A stretch of DNA of 64,000 nucleotides from CBDFGQ01 sp965247295 (GTDB taxonomy: Bacteria; Chloroflexota; Dehalococcoidia; Lucifugimonadales; JAGWBF01), in assembly GCA_965247295.1 (NCBI GenBank), contig CBDFGQ010000003.1, forward strand, positions 248,001-312,000. The letters run 5' to 3'. The translations under genes and the position numbers were made by a program. Every line of letters starts with the position of its first letter. Position 1 is the stretch's first letter. Shown here in pieces: positions 50,443 to 58,998 of this stretch. Under the pieces are notes generated by a model. The model had not been told where the DNA came from and ran no database searches. It was given only the letters and a program-made list of their open reading frames with translations.

Positions 50443-52090
50443 CCGACTTGATCTGATACCGGCGGCCCTCTACGCCAGGGTCTCCAGCGACCGCCAGGAC
50501 GTGGACCTGTCGGTGGCGGCCCAGCTACGAGCGCTCAGGGACTATGCCGAGAGGAACGGCTACCTGGTCGCCCGTGAATACGTGGACGAGGCCGAGAGCG
50601 GACGCACCGCCAACCGGCCCCAGTTCCGAAGGATGCTGGATGAGGCCGCCAAGCCGGAGGCTCCCTTCAAGGAGATTCTCGTTTGGAAGTTCTCAAGGTT
50701 TACCAGGAAGCGGGAGCACGCCGTCGCCTTCAAGGCCATGCTCCGGCGCAAGGGCGTGAGGGTGGTCTCCATCACCGAGCACGCCGACGACTCCCCCACC
50801 GGCAAGCTCATGGAGGCCATCATCGAGAGCGTGGACGAGTTTTACAGCGAAAATCTGGCGCAGGAAGTTGTCCGGGGTATGCGAGAGGCCGCCTCTAGAG
50901 GCTTCTGGGTCGCCAGCCGCGTGCCGTATGGCTACCGCAAGCTCATGGTGCAGGACGGGGCCAAGAAGCGGCCCACCCTCGAACCCGACGCGGCGACCTC
51001 CGCCGTAGTGGAGCGCATCTTCGGTATGGCCGAGGTAGGCAGAGGAATCCTGGACATCACCCGCACCCTCAACAACGAGGGGATCGCCAACCCCACCGGC
51101 AGGCTCTGGTCCAAGAACGGCGTCCATATCATCCTCCGAAACGAAGCGTACACGGGGACTATGGTCTGGGGCGCGAACGCCAAGGACAAGGCTGAGCCAG
51201 TGCGGGTGGAGAAGGCCTTCCCCGCCATCATCTCCAAGGCCCAGTTCCGCCGAGTGAACCGGAAGCTGCGCTCCCGCGCACCCAAGCGGAGCCACCCCCG
51301 CCGGGTGGGGAGCTCCTACCTCCTCAGCGGCCTGGTCCGCTGCAAGGAGTGCGACCGCGCCCTCTCCGGCCAGGACGCCAAGAGCGGCAGGTTCGCCTAT
51401 TACGTCTGCCAGTCTGTGATGAAGCGTGGCAGCGGGGCCTGCGACGCCCCCAGGCTGAACGCCAGGCGCTTCGAGGAGTTGGTCGTCTCAAAGATACGCT
51501 CCAACGTCCTCACCGAGTCCAACATCCGCGAGCTGGTGAAGCTGGTGGACGAGGAGATGGACGGCATCTCCCATGAGCAGCGCCAGCGGCTGGAGACCGT
51601 CGAGTCGGAGCTTGTAGACGTGAAGCGCAGGCTGGAACGGCTCTACGACCTGGCGGAAACCACCGACCTGAACATCGACGACTTCAAACCCCGCATCCGG
51701 GACCACAGGGAGCGGCAGGAGAAGCTTGAGACGGCAGCGGCGGAGGCCAGGGCGATGCTGTCCCAGCGGCGGGATGTCCTGGACGACGTGGAAACCATCG
51801 CAGCCTACGCCCAGGACATGAGCGTGTTCCTGAACGAGAGTGAGTTGACGGAGCGTAGGGCCTTCATCGAGAGCTTCGTGAAGGAGATCGTGGTGCAGCC
51901 CGGAAACGCCTTGGTGCGCTATACCATCCCCATGCCGGAGGATTCTCCGATAGGGGGAATGGACGCCGAGGAAGTCGCCCTACACGCCTCGGTTCTGTCT
52001 ACCGTCAAGTCTGGTGGGCCGGACTGGACGAAATCGAGAACCAAGGCCGATTCTGTAGTCACTCCATTCGACGGCATGGGGATGGTGTAG
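50435..52090 (+). CDS. Large serine recombinase A
   Basis: A 551-residue site-specific recombinase of the large serine (resolvase/invertase) type. The catalytic domain begins AALYARVSSDRQD with the nucleophile Ser, and includes FSRFTRKREHAV and DEFYSENLAQEVVRGMREA. The recombinase domain follows (GYRKLMVQDG, GIANPTGRLWSKNGVHIIL), then the zinc ribbon LVRCKECDRAL...YYVCQ...GACDAPRLN with four Cys and a coiled coil (VESELVDVKRRLERLYDLAE). ATG 50435 follows GGAGG. The last 172 bp overlap the 3' end of recombinase B on the other strand. It should integrate or excise the element that carries it. Confidence 0.93.
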   Translation: MNDRLDLIPAALYARVSSDRQDVDLSVAAQLRALRDYAERNGYLVAREYVDEAESGRTANRPQFRRMLDEAAKPEAPFKEILVWKFSRFTRKREHAVAFKAMLRRKGVRVVSITEHADDSPTGKLMEAIIESVDEFYSENLAQEVVRGMREAASRGFWVASRVPYGYRKLMVQDGAKKRPTLEPDAATSAVVERIFGMAEVGRGILDITRTLNNEGIANPTGRLWSKNGVHIILRNEAYTGTMVWGANAKDKAEPVRVEKAFPAIISKAQFRRVNRKLRSRAPKRSHPRRVGSSYLLSGLVRCKECDRALSGQDAKSGRFAYYVCQSVMKRGSGACDAPRLNARRFEELVVSKIRSNVLTESNIRELVKLVDEEMDGISHEQRQRLETVESELVDVKRRLERLYDLAETTDLNIDDFKPRIRDHRERQEKLETAAAEARAMLSQRRDVLDDVETIAAYAQDMSVFLNESELTERRAFIESFVKEIVVQPGNALVRYTIPMPEDSPIGGMDAEEVALHASVLSTVKSGGPDWTKSRTKADSVVTPFDGMGMV

Positions 52091-53580
52091 GTCAGCACGG
52101 CCTCGTCTCCCGTCACCTCGATGCCTTTGACGAAGTTGCGGATGAGGGACTTGCGCTCGGGGAACGTCCCCTCCTGCAAGAACTCCCGGAAGTCCGCCAC
52201 GTACCCCTTGATCTCCTCCGTGCCGGGTAGCTCGACCCTGCGCTGCTCCAATAGGCCGACAGCCTCCTCCCGTGCCGCAGTGAGCTGGTCCTGGCGATGC
52301 CGAAGGGACAGGATGCGGGGCGACAGGGCATCCATGGTCAACTGCTTCGTCTCCAACGCTTCATAGAGGTTCTCTAGCCTGCTCTCCACGTCCGCGAGCT
52401 CTGCCCCTATGACCTTCAGCCTCCCGTTCATCTCCCCGGCCATGGCGTCGATCTCCTCGGCGACTAAGGTAACCAGCTCGGTGATGGTCTCGTCGGTGAG
52501 GATCCGTTCCTTGATTTTGTCTATGATGAACCCCTCAACCCTGGGGGCGTTCAGGTAGCGGGCCTGGCAGGTTCCAGCCCCCTCTCGGTACATCGTGCCG
52601 CAGATGTAGTAGCCGTACTGCCCGCTCTTGGCCCCCTGGCCTATGTATGGCCTGCCGCATACGCCACAGCGCAATAGTCCACTGAGAAGGAACCTGCTGC
52701 CCACCCTAGCGGGTCTCCACACCTTCGGGGCGCGGTCCCGCATAGCCTGCTGCACACTCTCGAACAGTCTTCTGGACACCAGGGGTTTCCAGGCCTTGGC
52801 AACCCGCACTGGCTCCGCGGCCTGCTCTCCCTTCGCCGTCCTGCCCCAGACGGCAGTTCCGGTGTAGGCTTCGTTGGTCAGCAGATAGTGAAGTCCGCCC
52901 TTGTACCAGCGGTTGCCACGGTTGGTGATCCCCCTATCGTTCAGCTCTTTGCATATCTCCTTGAGGCCGTTGCCCCTAAGCGAGCTCTCGAATATCTCCT
53001 TCACTATCGGAGCAGTGGCAGGGTCAACCCTCAAAGTGGGACGCTCCTTGGCTCCGTCGTTGACCTTGACTCGCTTGTAGCCGAAGGGGGCCTTGGAGCC
53101 GAGGAAGAAGCCTCTCGATGCCGCCTCCCGCATACCCCGCACGACCTCCTGGGCCAAATTTTCGCTGTAGAACTCATCCACGCTCTCGATGATGGCCTCC
53201 ATCAGCTTCCCTGTGGGGGAGTCGTCGGCGTGCTCGGTGATGGACACAACCCTGACACCCTTGCGCCGCAACATGGACTTGAAAGCCACGGCGTGTTCAC
53301 GCTTTCTGGTAAAGCGGCTGAATTCCCAGACGAGGATGACCTCAAAGGGAGCCTTGGGCTGGCTGCCCTCCTCGATCATCTCCCTGAACTGGGGCCTATC
53401 CGCCACGCGGCCGCTCTCGGCCTCGTCCACGTACTCACGGGCCACGGAGTATCCGTTGGCTTTGGCGTAGTCCTTGAGCGCCCTGAGCTGGGCCGACACG
53501 GACAGGTCAACGTCCTGGCGGTTGCTGGACACCCTGGCGTAGAGCGCCGCCGGTGTGGGCGGTTGGTACTGCTTCTTCAT
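51919..53580 (-). CDS. Large serine recombinase B
   Basis: A 553-residue recombinase closely related to recombinase A: AALYARVSSNRQDVDLSV, FSRFTRKREHAVAFKSMLRR and ITEHADDSPTGKLMEAIIES are almost identical, while the DNA-binding recombinase domain (GYKRVKVNDG, GITNRGNRWYKGGLHYLLTN) differs more, suggesting a different target site. The zinc ribbon LLRCGVCGRPYIG...YYICG...GTCQARYLN is intact. ATG 53580 follows AAGGAGG; an in-frame extension reaches 53634. It converges on recombinase A, and their 3' ends overlap by 172 bp over an imperfect palindrome. Confidence 0.93.
   Translation of the reverse strand: MKKQYQPPTPAALYARVSSNRQDVDLSVSAQLRALKDYAKANGYSVAREYVDEAESGRVADRPQFREMIEEGSQPKAPFEVILVWEFSRFTRKREHAVAFKSMLRRKGVRVVSITEHADDSPTGKLMEAIIESVDEFYSENLAQEVVRGMREAASRGFFLGSKAPFGYKRVKVNDGAKERPTLRVDPATAPIVKEIFESSLRGNGLKEICKELNDRGITNRGNRWYKGGLHYLLTNEAYTGTAVWGRTAKGEQAAEPVRVAKAWKPLVSRRLFESVQQAMRDRAPKVWRPARVGSRFLLSGLLRCGVCGRPYIGQGAKSGQYGYYICGTMYREGAGTCQARYLNAPRVEGFIIDKIKERILTDETITELVTLVAEEIDAMAGEMNGRLKVIGAELADVESRLENLYEALETKQLTMDALSPRILSLRHRQDQLTAAREEAVGLLEQRRVELPGTEEIKGYVADFREFLQEGTFPERKSLIRNFVKGIEVTGDEAVLTYTIPMPSNGVTTESALVLDFVQSGPPDLTVDRTEACRATSSASIPPIGESSGMGMV
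51920..52089. repeat. Inverted-repeat structure in the shared 3' ends of the two recombinases
   Basis: Outer arms of 17 bp (51920-51936 and 52073-52089; 16 of 17 paired) encode Y-T-I-P-M-P in each gene. Near the middle an imperfect palindrome (52004-52029, 9 of 11 paired in each arm around GTGGG/CCCAC-like centre) encodes K-S-G-G-P-D-W-T in A and Q-S-G-P-P-D-L-T in B. The same bases thus encode the same C-terminal motif on both strands. Confidence 0.7.
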
Positions 53581-53770
53581 GCTGTCGTCCTCCTTCTTGG
53601 TTCCGCCTGTTCCAGGGCGTTTCACGCCGAACATTAGCTACCGTCTACCATCGTTGGTGTCGTGGATCTATCGTCCTCCCGCGGCGACATTCCTGCAGAA
53701 CCCCATCAACGTATCGGTCACCATTGGCCTATCCTCCACTATCACCCCCTACTGACTCAGAGCAACTGTA

Positions 53771-54261
53771 TCAGTTGGTAGGCTCATACCAACCCGATCC
53801 GAAGACAAGCCCGTCACGCTCCACTACCCAAGAGTGCTTTGTCCCTTCTTCACCCGTGACCGGATTCAAGTAGACATAGCTCACCCACATGCCTTCTTCC
53901 GTGGCGTCCGCCATGACGGCACCGAAGGCGTAGCCAGTAGAATCCACCCCGAGAGGGCCACGAATGCTCTGACCTATGTTGTCCGGAACAGTGGCGTGGG
54001 CGATGGTGACATCGCTCTCGTCGGTGATGAGATGTACCACTCGCCGTCCACACTCTCCTTGGTGTTGTAGTAAGCAATGGTAGCGTCTCTACCCTCTTCG
54101 TCGTAGCGGTCAATGGCCTGCTGCACAAAAGCCTTTGTAAACGCTGGGGGATCGGACTTTGAAGGAGCTATTGAGTCGCTTCCCCCACAGGCGGCAGCCA
54201 TGAAAACGGCAACGACTACCGAACCAATAAGCGATGCCGTTAGATTGTTGGTCTTCATCAT
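53771..54261 (-). pseudogene. Lipoprotein with Cache-like domain, frameshifted
   Basis: Two frames form one exported protein. The first (54261 to 53974) starts with a lipoprotein signal (MKTNNLTASLIGSVVVAVF, lipobox AAACGG) and the beginning of a Cache-like domain (AFVQQAIDRYDEEGRDATIA, YYNTKESVDGEWY). The second (to 53771) continues it: LITDESDVTIAHATVPDNIG, GYAFGAVMADATEEGMWVSY, NPVTGEEGTKHSWVVERDG. A one-base loss near 54027-54036, at the end of GEWY, breaks the frame. Cache domains sense small extracellular ligands. The ATG at 54261 follows AGGAGGAATTCT. Confidence 0.82.
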
Positions 54262-54300
54262 AGAATTCCTCCTACATGTTCAAATAGCCGATCCAACCTG

Positions 54301-54723
54301 CTACCCGTCCACCAGCTCTATGCGGCCGCCGTAACGGCGGAAGTCTGCGGCGTTGAACGTCAGCAACCTGCGCTCCCCATGTGCCAGCATGGTTGCGACG
54401 ATGTTGGCGTCGTGAATCTGTCGTCCCCCAGCGGGAACCTCCCGGCACAGCGCCACCAGCGATTCGGTCACCACGGGACCGTCCTCAAGTATCTCGAAGC
54501 TGCCTATCAGCCTGCTCACGTCATCCAGGGCATCCCCACGGGTGATGGCCACTGGCCAGGTCTGCGGTCGAGTGACGACGGCCAGGTACTCTCGGATCAC
54601 CTGACGGCTGATCCTCAGCGGTTCAGGGTCTCGAAAAGCACGTTCCAGGCTCGCCCGAGCGGCATCGTGGTCAGGCGCGCTGGGGATACGGGACTTCACC
54701 AGCACGTTGGTGTCTATGAACAT
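54301..54723 (-). CDS. PIN-domain toxin-like ribonuclease
   Basis: A 140-residue PIN domain: D4 in MFIDTNVLVKSR, the acidic/polar middle RQVIREYLAVVTRPQ, D104 in GRQIHDANIVATML and D in FNAADFRRYGG. These are the acidic residues of VapC-type ribonucleases. Its ATG lies 6 bp after the stop of the DUF7662-like gene, the normal position for a toxin following its antitoxin. No standard RHH, AbrB or Phd antitoxin is present. Confidence 0.88.
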   Translation of the reverse strand: MFIDTNVLVKSRIPSAPDHDAARASLERAFRDPEPLRISRQVIREYLAVVTRPQTWPVAITRGDALDDVSRLIGSFEILEDGPVVTESLVALCREVPAGGRQIHDANIVATMLAHGERRLLTFNAADFRRYGGRIELVDG

Positions 54724-54729
54724 GACGGG

Positions 54730-55134
54730 CTAAACCCTCTCCTCGTAGAGGTCCTCACGTCTGAGACTCAAGCCTTCCGGCCACACCGCGGTGGGGTGGA
54801 CGGGCCACGCCTCGTCAAGGGAAAGCCTGGGTATGGGCTTCGGGTGCGTTCGCCGGAACAGTAGCGTCTCGCCATCCATATCAACCTCCGCCGTCTCCCA
54901 CCCGGCGACGCTCCAGGCAAGGGCGTGGCTGTGGCCATTGCCGCCTCTCTGATTTCCCCACCAGGGCCGGTGCAGTCGTGCGGACGGAGGCAGCTCGAAT
55001 CCGATGACTGCCTCGACCTCGTTGAAGGAGGTCCTCCACTCCTGCACCTGAAGACTGCTCAGGTACGTGTACAGTCTCTGGTACTTGCCTCGGATCACCA
55101 TCTCCCGGTACTTGTCCTGTCGGTCTACGGCCAT
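54730..55134 (-). CDS. DUF7662-like protein, candidate antitoxin of the PIN toxin
   Basis: A 134-residue protein. Residues about 8-80 match a small domain found in many bacterial proteins: LYTYLSSLQVQEWRTSFNEV, then VIGFELPPSARLHRPWWGNQ and SHALAWSVAGW. The C-terminus is an extended tail with LSLDEAWPVHPTAVWP and ends in LSLRREDLYEERV, reminiscent of the toxin-binding ends of some antitoxins (S/L-R-E-D/E-x-Y-E-x-R). The ATG at 55134 follows AAGGAGACGCG; an in-frame extension to 55257 is less likely. The PIN gene follows after 6 bp. The pairing suggests an antitoxin role. This is inference from gene order and tail. Confidence 0.62.
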   Translation of the reverse strand: MAVDRQDKYREMVIRGKYQRLYTYLSSLQVQEWRTSFNEVEAVIGFELPPSARLHRPWWGNQRGGNGHSHALAWSVAGWETAEVDMDGETLLFRRTHPKPIPRLSLDEAWPVHPTAVWPEGLSLRREDLYEERV

Positions 55135-55599
55135 GTCGCGTCTCCTTCGTCTTGACTTGACTGTCAAGAGAGTGGCGTTAGCTATATTGTAGTGAGTTAG
55201 TGACTTTACCACAAGCGCCTGGACAACGGCAACGGACCGGGTAGGGCTCGCGCGCACAGACCCCCCTCAGAAGGCGCGAGATTCCAGGGGGTGGCAAGTC
55301 GCAGTTCGGGCGATTCCGTAGCTGGAATCGGGGTGAATGGGGCATCCTGCTAAATCGGAGCAAGCAATTTGATTCCGGTACTCGTTCCACCCCTACTGGA
55401 CAGTCGCAGCTACGAAAGTGGACAAAATGGCAGTGGCGTTCGCGGGTGTGATTGGAACATGGGCTTTGGATTGCGCGATGGGGCATCGGCAGCTACGGAT
55501 TGGGGACAATGGAACATCGACGCGTAAGAGACGCGGATGGCGTTGGAAGAACCGGAGGTCCAGGCTGGCAGGAACGTCGAAGGGCTGGCGACGGCGCCC
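55135..55599. other. Gene-free gap
   Basis: I see no credible gene in these 465 bases. The sequence lacks strong hairpins. It contains several near-repeats of the type GATTGG-GACATGGG-like fragments without clear organisation. Confidence 0.45.
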
Positions 55600-56043
55600 C
55601 TATCTCAGCACAAACCACCACACGAGAACGCTGCCGACCAGCAGCACGAACAGCACGATGGCGATCACGCAGATCATGTTGAGCAGATCCTTCGTCTCCT
55701 TGTGCGCGGCGGTCTCCTTCCGGTACGCTTCCTCAAGCTCCTTATGCACCTGTCTGCTGGCTAACGCCGCTTCCCTGGCCACGTCTCGCTTTCGCTCCGA
55801 CTCTGTGACTGTCCTATCCAACTCCCATACCGTCCGCTGAAGCTTGTCCTCCCGACCAAGGGATCGACGCAGCAGTTCGTCGTCGCCCACGTACTCTAGC
55901 CCGTGCATACGCGCATAGACCCGACGCCCCTCCCTGACCATCTCGACCTCTCCACTCCTGATCCTCCGGTCGAGGGTGGACAGGGATATCTCCATCTCTC
56001 GCGCCGCCTCCGCTTTCGTCACCCAACGGACGTGCTCATCCAT
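55600..56043 (-). CDS. Tail-anchored HTH/coiled-coil protein
   Basis: A 147-residue protein. The N-terminus is an excisionase/MerR-like HTH: VTKAEAAREMEISLSTLDRR and IRSGEVEMVREGRRVYARMH. A charged coiled coil of about 65 residues follows (LQRTVWELDRTVTESERKRD, QVHKELEEAYRKETAAHKET), then one C-terminal membrane segment (NMICVIAIVLFVLLVGSVLV). A DNA-binding head on a tail-anchored coil is unusual and suggests tethering of DNA to the membrane or a stress sensor. The start is ATG 56043 behind GAGGAAAAGAGAG. It follows another HTH protein gene by 22 bp. Confidence 0.72.
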   Translation of the reverse strand: MDEHVRWVTKAEAAREMEISLSTLDRRIRSGEVEMVREGRRVYARMHGLEYVGDDELLRRSLGREDKLQRTVWELDRTVTESERKRDVAREAALASRQVHKELEEAYRKETAAHKETKDLLNMICVIAIVLFVLLVGSVLVWWFVLR

Positions 56044-56065
56044 CTCTCTTTTCCTCGCTACGTGG

Positions 56066-56518
56066 CTAGCGCCTCCGCCTCCAGTTGAACAGACGCAGAA
56101 CCCGGCCCTCGGACTCGGGCGCATTCGCCGTCTGGTCTCCCACGTCGTCTTCGGGTTGTCGAGCCGCCTCCAGGGTCTCCACGCGCCGGGTCAGACGCTC
56201 CACGAGCCTAGCCAGATCGTCCACGGCTTCAATCGCCAGCCTCATCCTCGCCTCCAACCGGTCCAGTGGCGTCGTTCTCTCCCATCCGGGGTCGTCCAGG
56301 TTGGCCATGAGTCGCTGCACGGCCAGGGTCATCCTGCCCGTCAGTCGCTCCCGGCGCAGGGACAGCGCCACTGTCTTCCGGTTCACTCCCAGGAGGGCCG
56401 CCGTCCGGCGCTGTCCCTCCCGCTCAACGAGCCACTCTACGACCCACTTGAGGTCGGGCTTATTGTCGTCGGCCTTCGATTCCCGTCCATCATTCATCTT
56501 CGACTTCCGAGAGACCAT
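56066..56518 (-). CDS. HTH protein with C-terminal coiled coil
   Basis: A 150-residue protein. DLKWVVEWLVEREGQRRTAA continues into LLGVNRKTVALSLRRERL, an HTH similar to the N-terminus of the protein at 47697 (WRHGRRKTAEDLGVSRHTLW). A coiled-coil stretch (LDRLEARMRLAIEAVDDLAR, LVERLTRRVETLEAARQ) follows, and the tail is basic (RLFNWRRRR). It is the first gene of a two-gene operon with the membrane-tailed HTH protein. The predicted role is DNA binding; the target is unknown. Confidence 0.65.
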   Translation of the reverse strand: MVSRKSKMNDGRESKADDNKPDLKWVVEWLVEREGQRRTAALLGVNRKTVALSLRRERLTGRMTLAVQRLMANLDDPGWERTTPLDRLEARMRLAIEAVDDLARLVERLTRRVETLEAARQPEDDVGDQTANAPESEGRVLRLFNWRRRR

Positions 56519-57073
56519 TTCCGTCTTCTACAGGGGGTGGCCCGCTTTAGCAATTTTATCCATTTTTCGGTGGAACTAGCCCTTTACAGGTACAGCTAAC
56601 AGATTTCGGTCAATACACTCCGAATGTGGCAGAAAGCGTTAGCTGGCTGGCCCAGGATGTCCGCTCCTACCCATGCCCCAAAATCGTGTCATGCACCCCG
56701 ACATCGTTTCGCGCCAAAATCGATGGGCCAAACTGGGCCGCGATCGTCGCCAACACGCCAAATCCTGTCCGCATCAACCCTCCGGCTGCCCCGGACAGGC
56801 CCATCCGTAGCTATTTCCTCGCGGTCGGCTGACACGTCAACGGCTGCAAGAGTGCAATCAAGCTGTCATTGGAGGGGCCGTTTAGTTTAAAGTGGCTTCC
56901 CATTCACTTGCATTTTCCAGCGCTGACCGGTCAACGGGTCTTTCGGCCCATTACGTAGCTAAAACAGGGGCAGATAGGGCGGTTTGCGGCACCGGCGGAC
57001 CTCGAAAAGCACCCCGTCGAAGCAACTTTGCACCCCCAGACAACACAATGGGCAGATAGGGACGCATTGGCCC
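56519..57073. other. Gene-free region between the HTH operon and the second replication-relaxation-like gene
   Basis: No credible gene in 555 bases. CAGATAGGG occurs at about 56968 and 57052 in direct orientation, and its complement CCCCTATCT follows at about 57071 and again at 55600. An 8-bp inverted repeat CAGCTAAC / GTTAGCTG spans 56593-56645. The promoter of the operon starting at 56518 should be here. Confidence 0.4.
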
Positions 57074-58742
57074 CTATCTATTCCCCCCTACAGGACGCTG
57101 ACGCATCCGGTGGTAGAGTGAGTCCCACTGGTAGGCGCGCAGCTCGGACAGCGCCAATCGTCGAGATTCCGGTTCCCAGAGTGGATGCCAGGACCGCCCC
57201 AGTATCCCTGTTGCGGACAGCACTGGCCGGCAGGACACGAGGATGGGCAGCGACATCCGGCTCATCCCGGCTGCCGTGCGCACGTAGGTGTCCTCGACCT
57301 CCTCGGTGTCCACGACGAAGAGCGTGGTGGGGAACGGCGGCTGGTCTTCCCCTGGTTCGGTGGACCAGTAGTAGCTCATGTAGGGACTCAGGCGGGCCAG
57401 GACTCCCTCGGGGTGACGGGCCCGCAGCTCGTATTCGAGGTAGAACGGTACGTCGAGGCCCTGTGCGACCATCTTCCCCACGGCGTCCGGGGCGATGGCC
57501 GACTGGCCCCAGTTGTAGGCTCGGTCAGACCTCGCCGTGGGTACCGACCACAGCAGCTCGCTGTCAGGGTCTGCCCTGGCGTCGGCCTCAAGCTTCGAGA
57601 GGAACCATGTGATCCCGTCGGCGTGCTTCGTCTGCCGGGCCCACGTGTCGATACGGTGGCCCACATATCGTCTCCGGCTCTGACGATCTGTGGTGGGGTC
57701 AGTGCTCCAGATGCCCCGCGTGGTCGGCAGTTGCGCACGGTCCCTGTGAGTGATGTAGCGGATCCCCTCGGCAGAAAGCGTGTAGCGAGTGTCTCCACGT
57801 TTGCCCCGGCGCTTGACGAGGCCCCACGTGTTGACGAGGCTATGCACCATCTGGCTTACTCGTCCCTCCGAGACGCCGAGCCAGCGGGCAAGGTGCTCCC
57901 GTGGGATCATCGGGTGGTCGGTCACCAGGTCGAGCGTCCGCTTCTCCGACGGGCTGATGCCGAAGGTCGCCGCAGCCCGCACCATCCGCTCAGGATGGGG
58001 CATCGATGCCCGCTTCCGACTCGGCGGCTCCGTATGAAGCGCTCCGGCTAGGCCACCCTGTGAGCTCACGAAATCGAGGGTGTAGTACGAGCCGCTGAAC
58101 AGGCCTGAGGTCTTCTGCCAGACGTGGCGGTCCCGTCTTTCCAGTGTGTCCCGAGACTCCACACCGACGTAGGAGTCTTCAAGATTCAGTTCCATGCAGA
58201 ACCTCGTCGTCAGCCTCTGCTCCCACACGCTGGGAGTCAGGACGAGGGTGGCGCTGGGGCATCGGGTGTAGTCGTATCCCGCTATAGCCCTCAGCCGGTC
58301 GTAGAGTGATCGGCGCCGCAGGGCCAAGCCCTGGCGAACTACGCCAAACCTGCGGCCGTCGTGGAGGGTGATGGTGGCGTCGAACCGGCCCCGGCGGTGG
58401 AACTCCACGTGCGACCGGAGCCCGTCGATGCCGGGGGAGAGTGAGGCGGCGAGTCGGTAGACGGCGGCCACCGCGTCCAACCGGCGGATGAGCAGCGCCA
58501 GCCACTCCCTGGAAACAGGGTAGGCTCGCACGAAATCCGAAGGTGTCGAAGTTGAGCAACTGGACAGCTTCGCGGATGCCACGGGCTGTCAGGTAGTACC
58601 TCTGGCTCGACGGCAGGTGGGCAGTCCCGTGACTCACTCGGCCGACCACGCCGGCGGCCAGCAGGCCGGTTAGGGCGCGGTGGATGGTCGTGTGAGGCTC
58701 CCCCAGGATGCCTGCCAACTCTGCTGAGTCGATGAAAGGCAT
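57074..58742 (-). pseudogene. Second replication-relaxation-like protein, frameshifted
   Basis: The N-terminal frame (58742 to about 58540) has a winged helix: MPFIDSAELAGILGEPHTTI, HRALTGLLAAGVVGRVSHGT and QRYYLTARGIREAVQLLNFD. The rest is in another frame (from about 58540 to 57074): AYPVSREWLALLIRRLDAVA matches AYPVSKQWFRLLAERLDAVA of the 47697 protein; then a winged helix (MIPREHLARWLGVSEGRVSQ, NTWGLVKRRGKRGDTRYTLS) and a C-terminal domain with VPFYLEYELRARHPEGVLAR. Joining the frames needs a one-base change near 58535-58545. The gene is thus broken, or the base is a sequence error. It faces the 47697 gene across the island. Confidence 0.75.
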
Positions 58743-58998
58743 CCTGCTGAGGGCATCAAGTAGCTGCCGACCACCTGTCGATATCGTCTTTGTCAGGCTT
58801 CGTGATCTCTGTTGCTGCGTCCGTCATTCCGTTTCCCGACTGCAATGCTCCAATAGTCCATTGTGAAGGCCGGGAATGGTGAAGGTAATACCCTGCAAGC
58901 CATTGCGCTAAGGACGGTTTTGTGGTGGTGGTCGCTGGTGGTGAGAGACCGCGGCTCAATCCTGCCAAAGGAGCTTCGGTATCTGGTCCGGAACTGGG

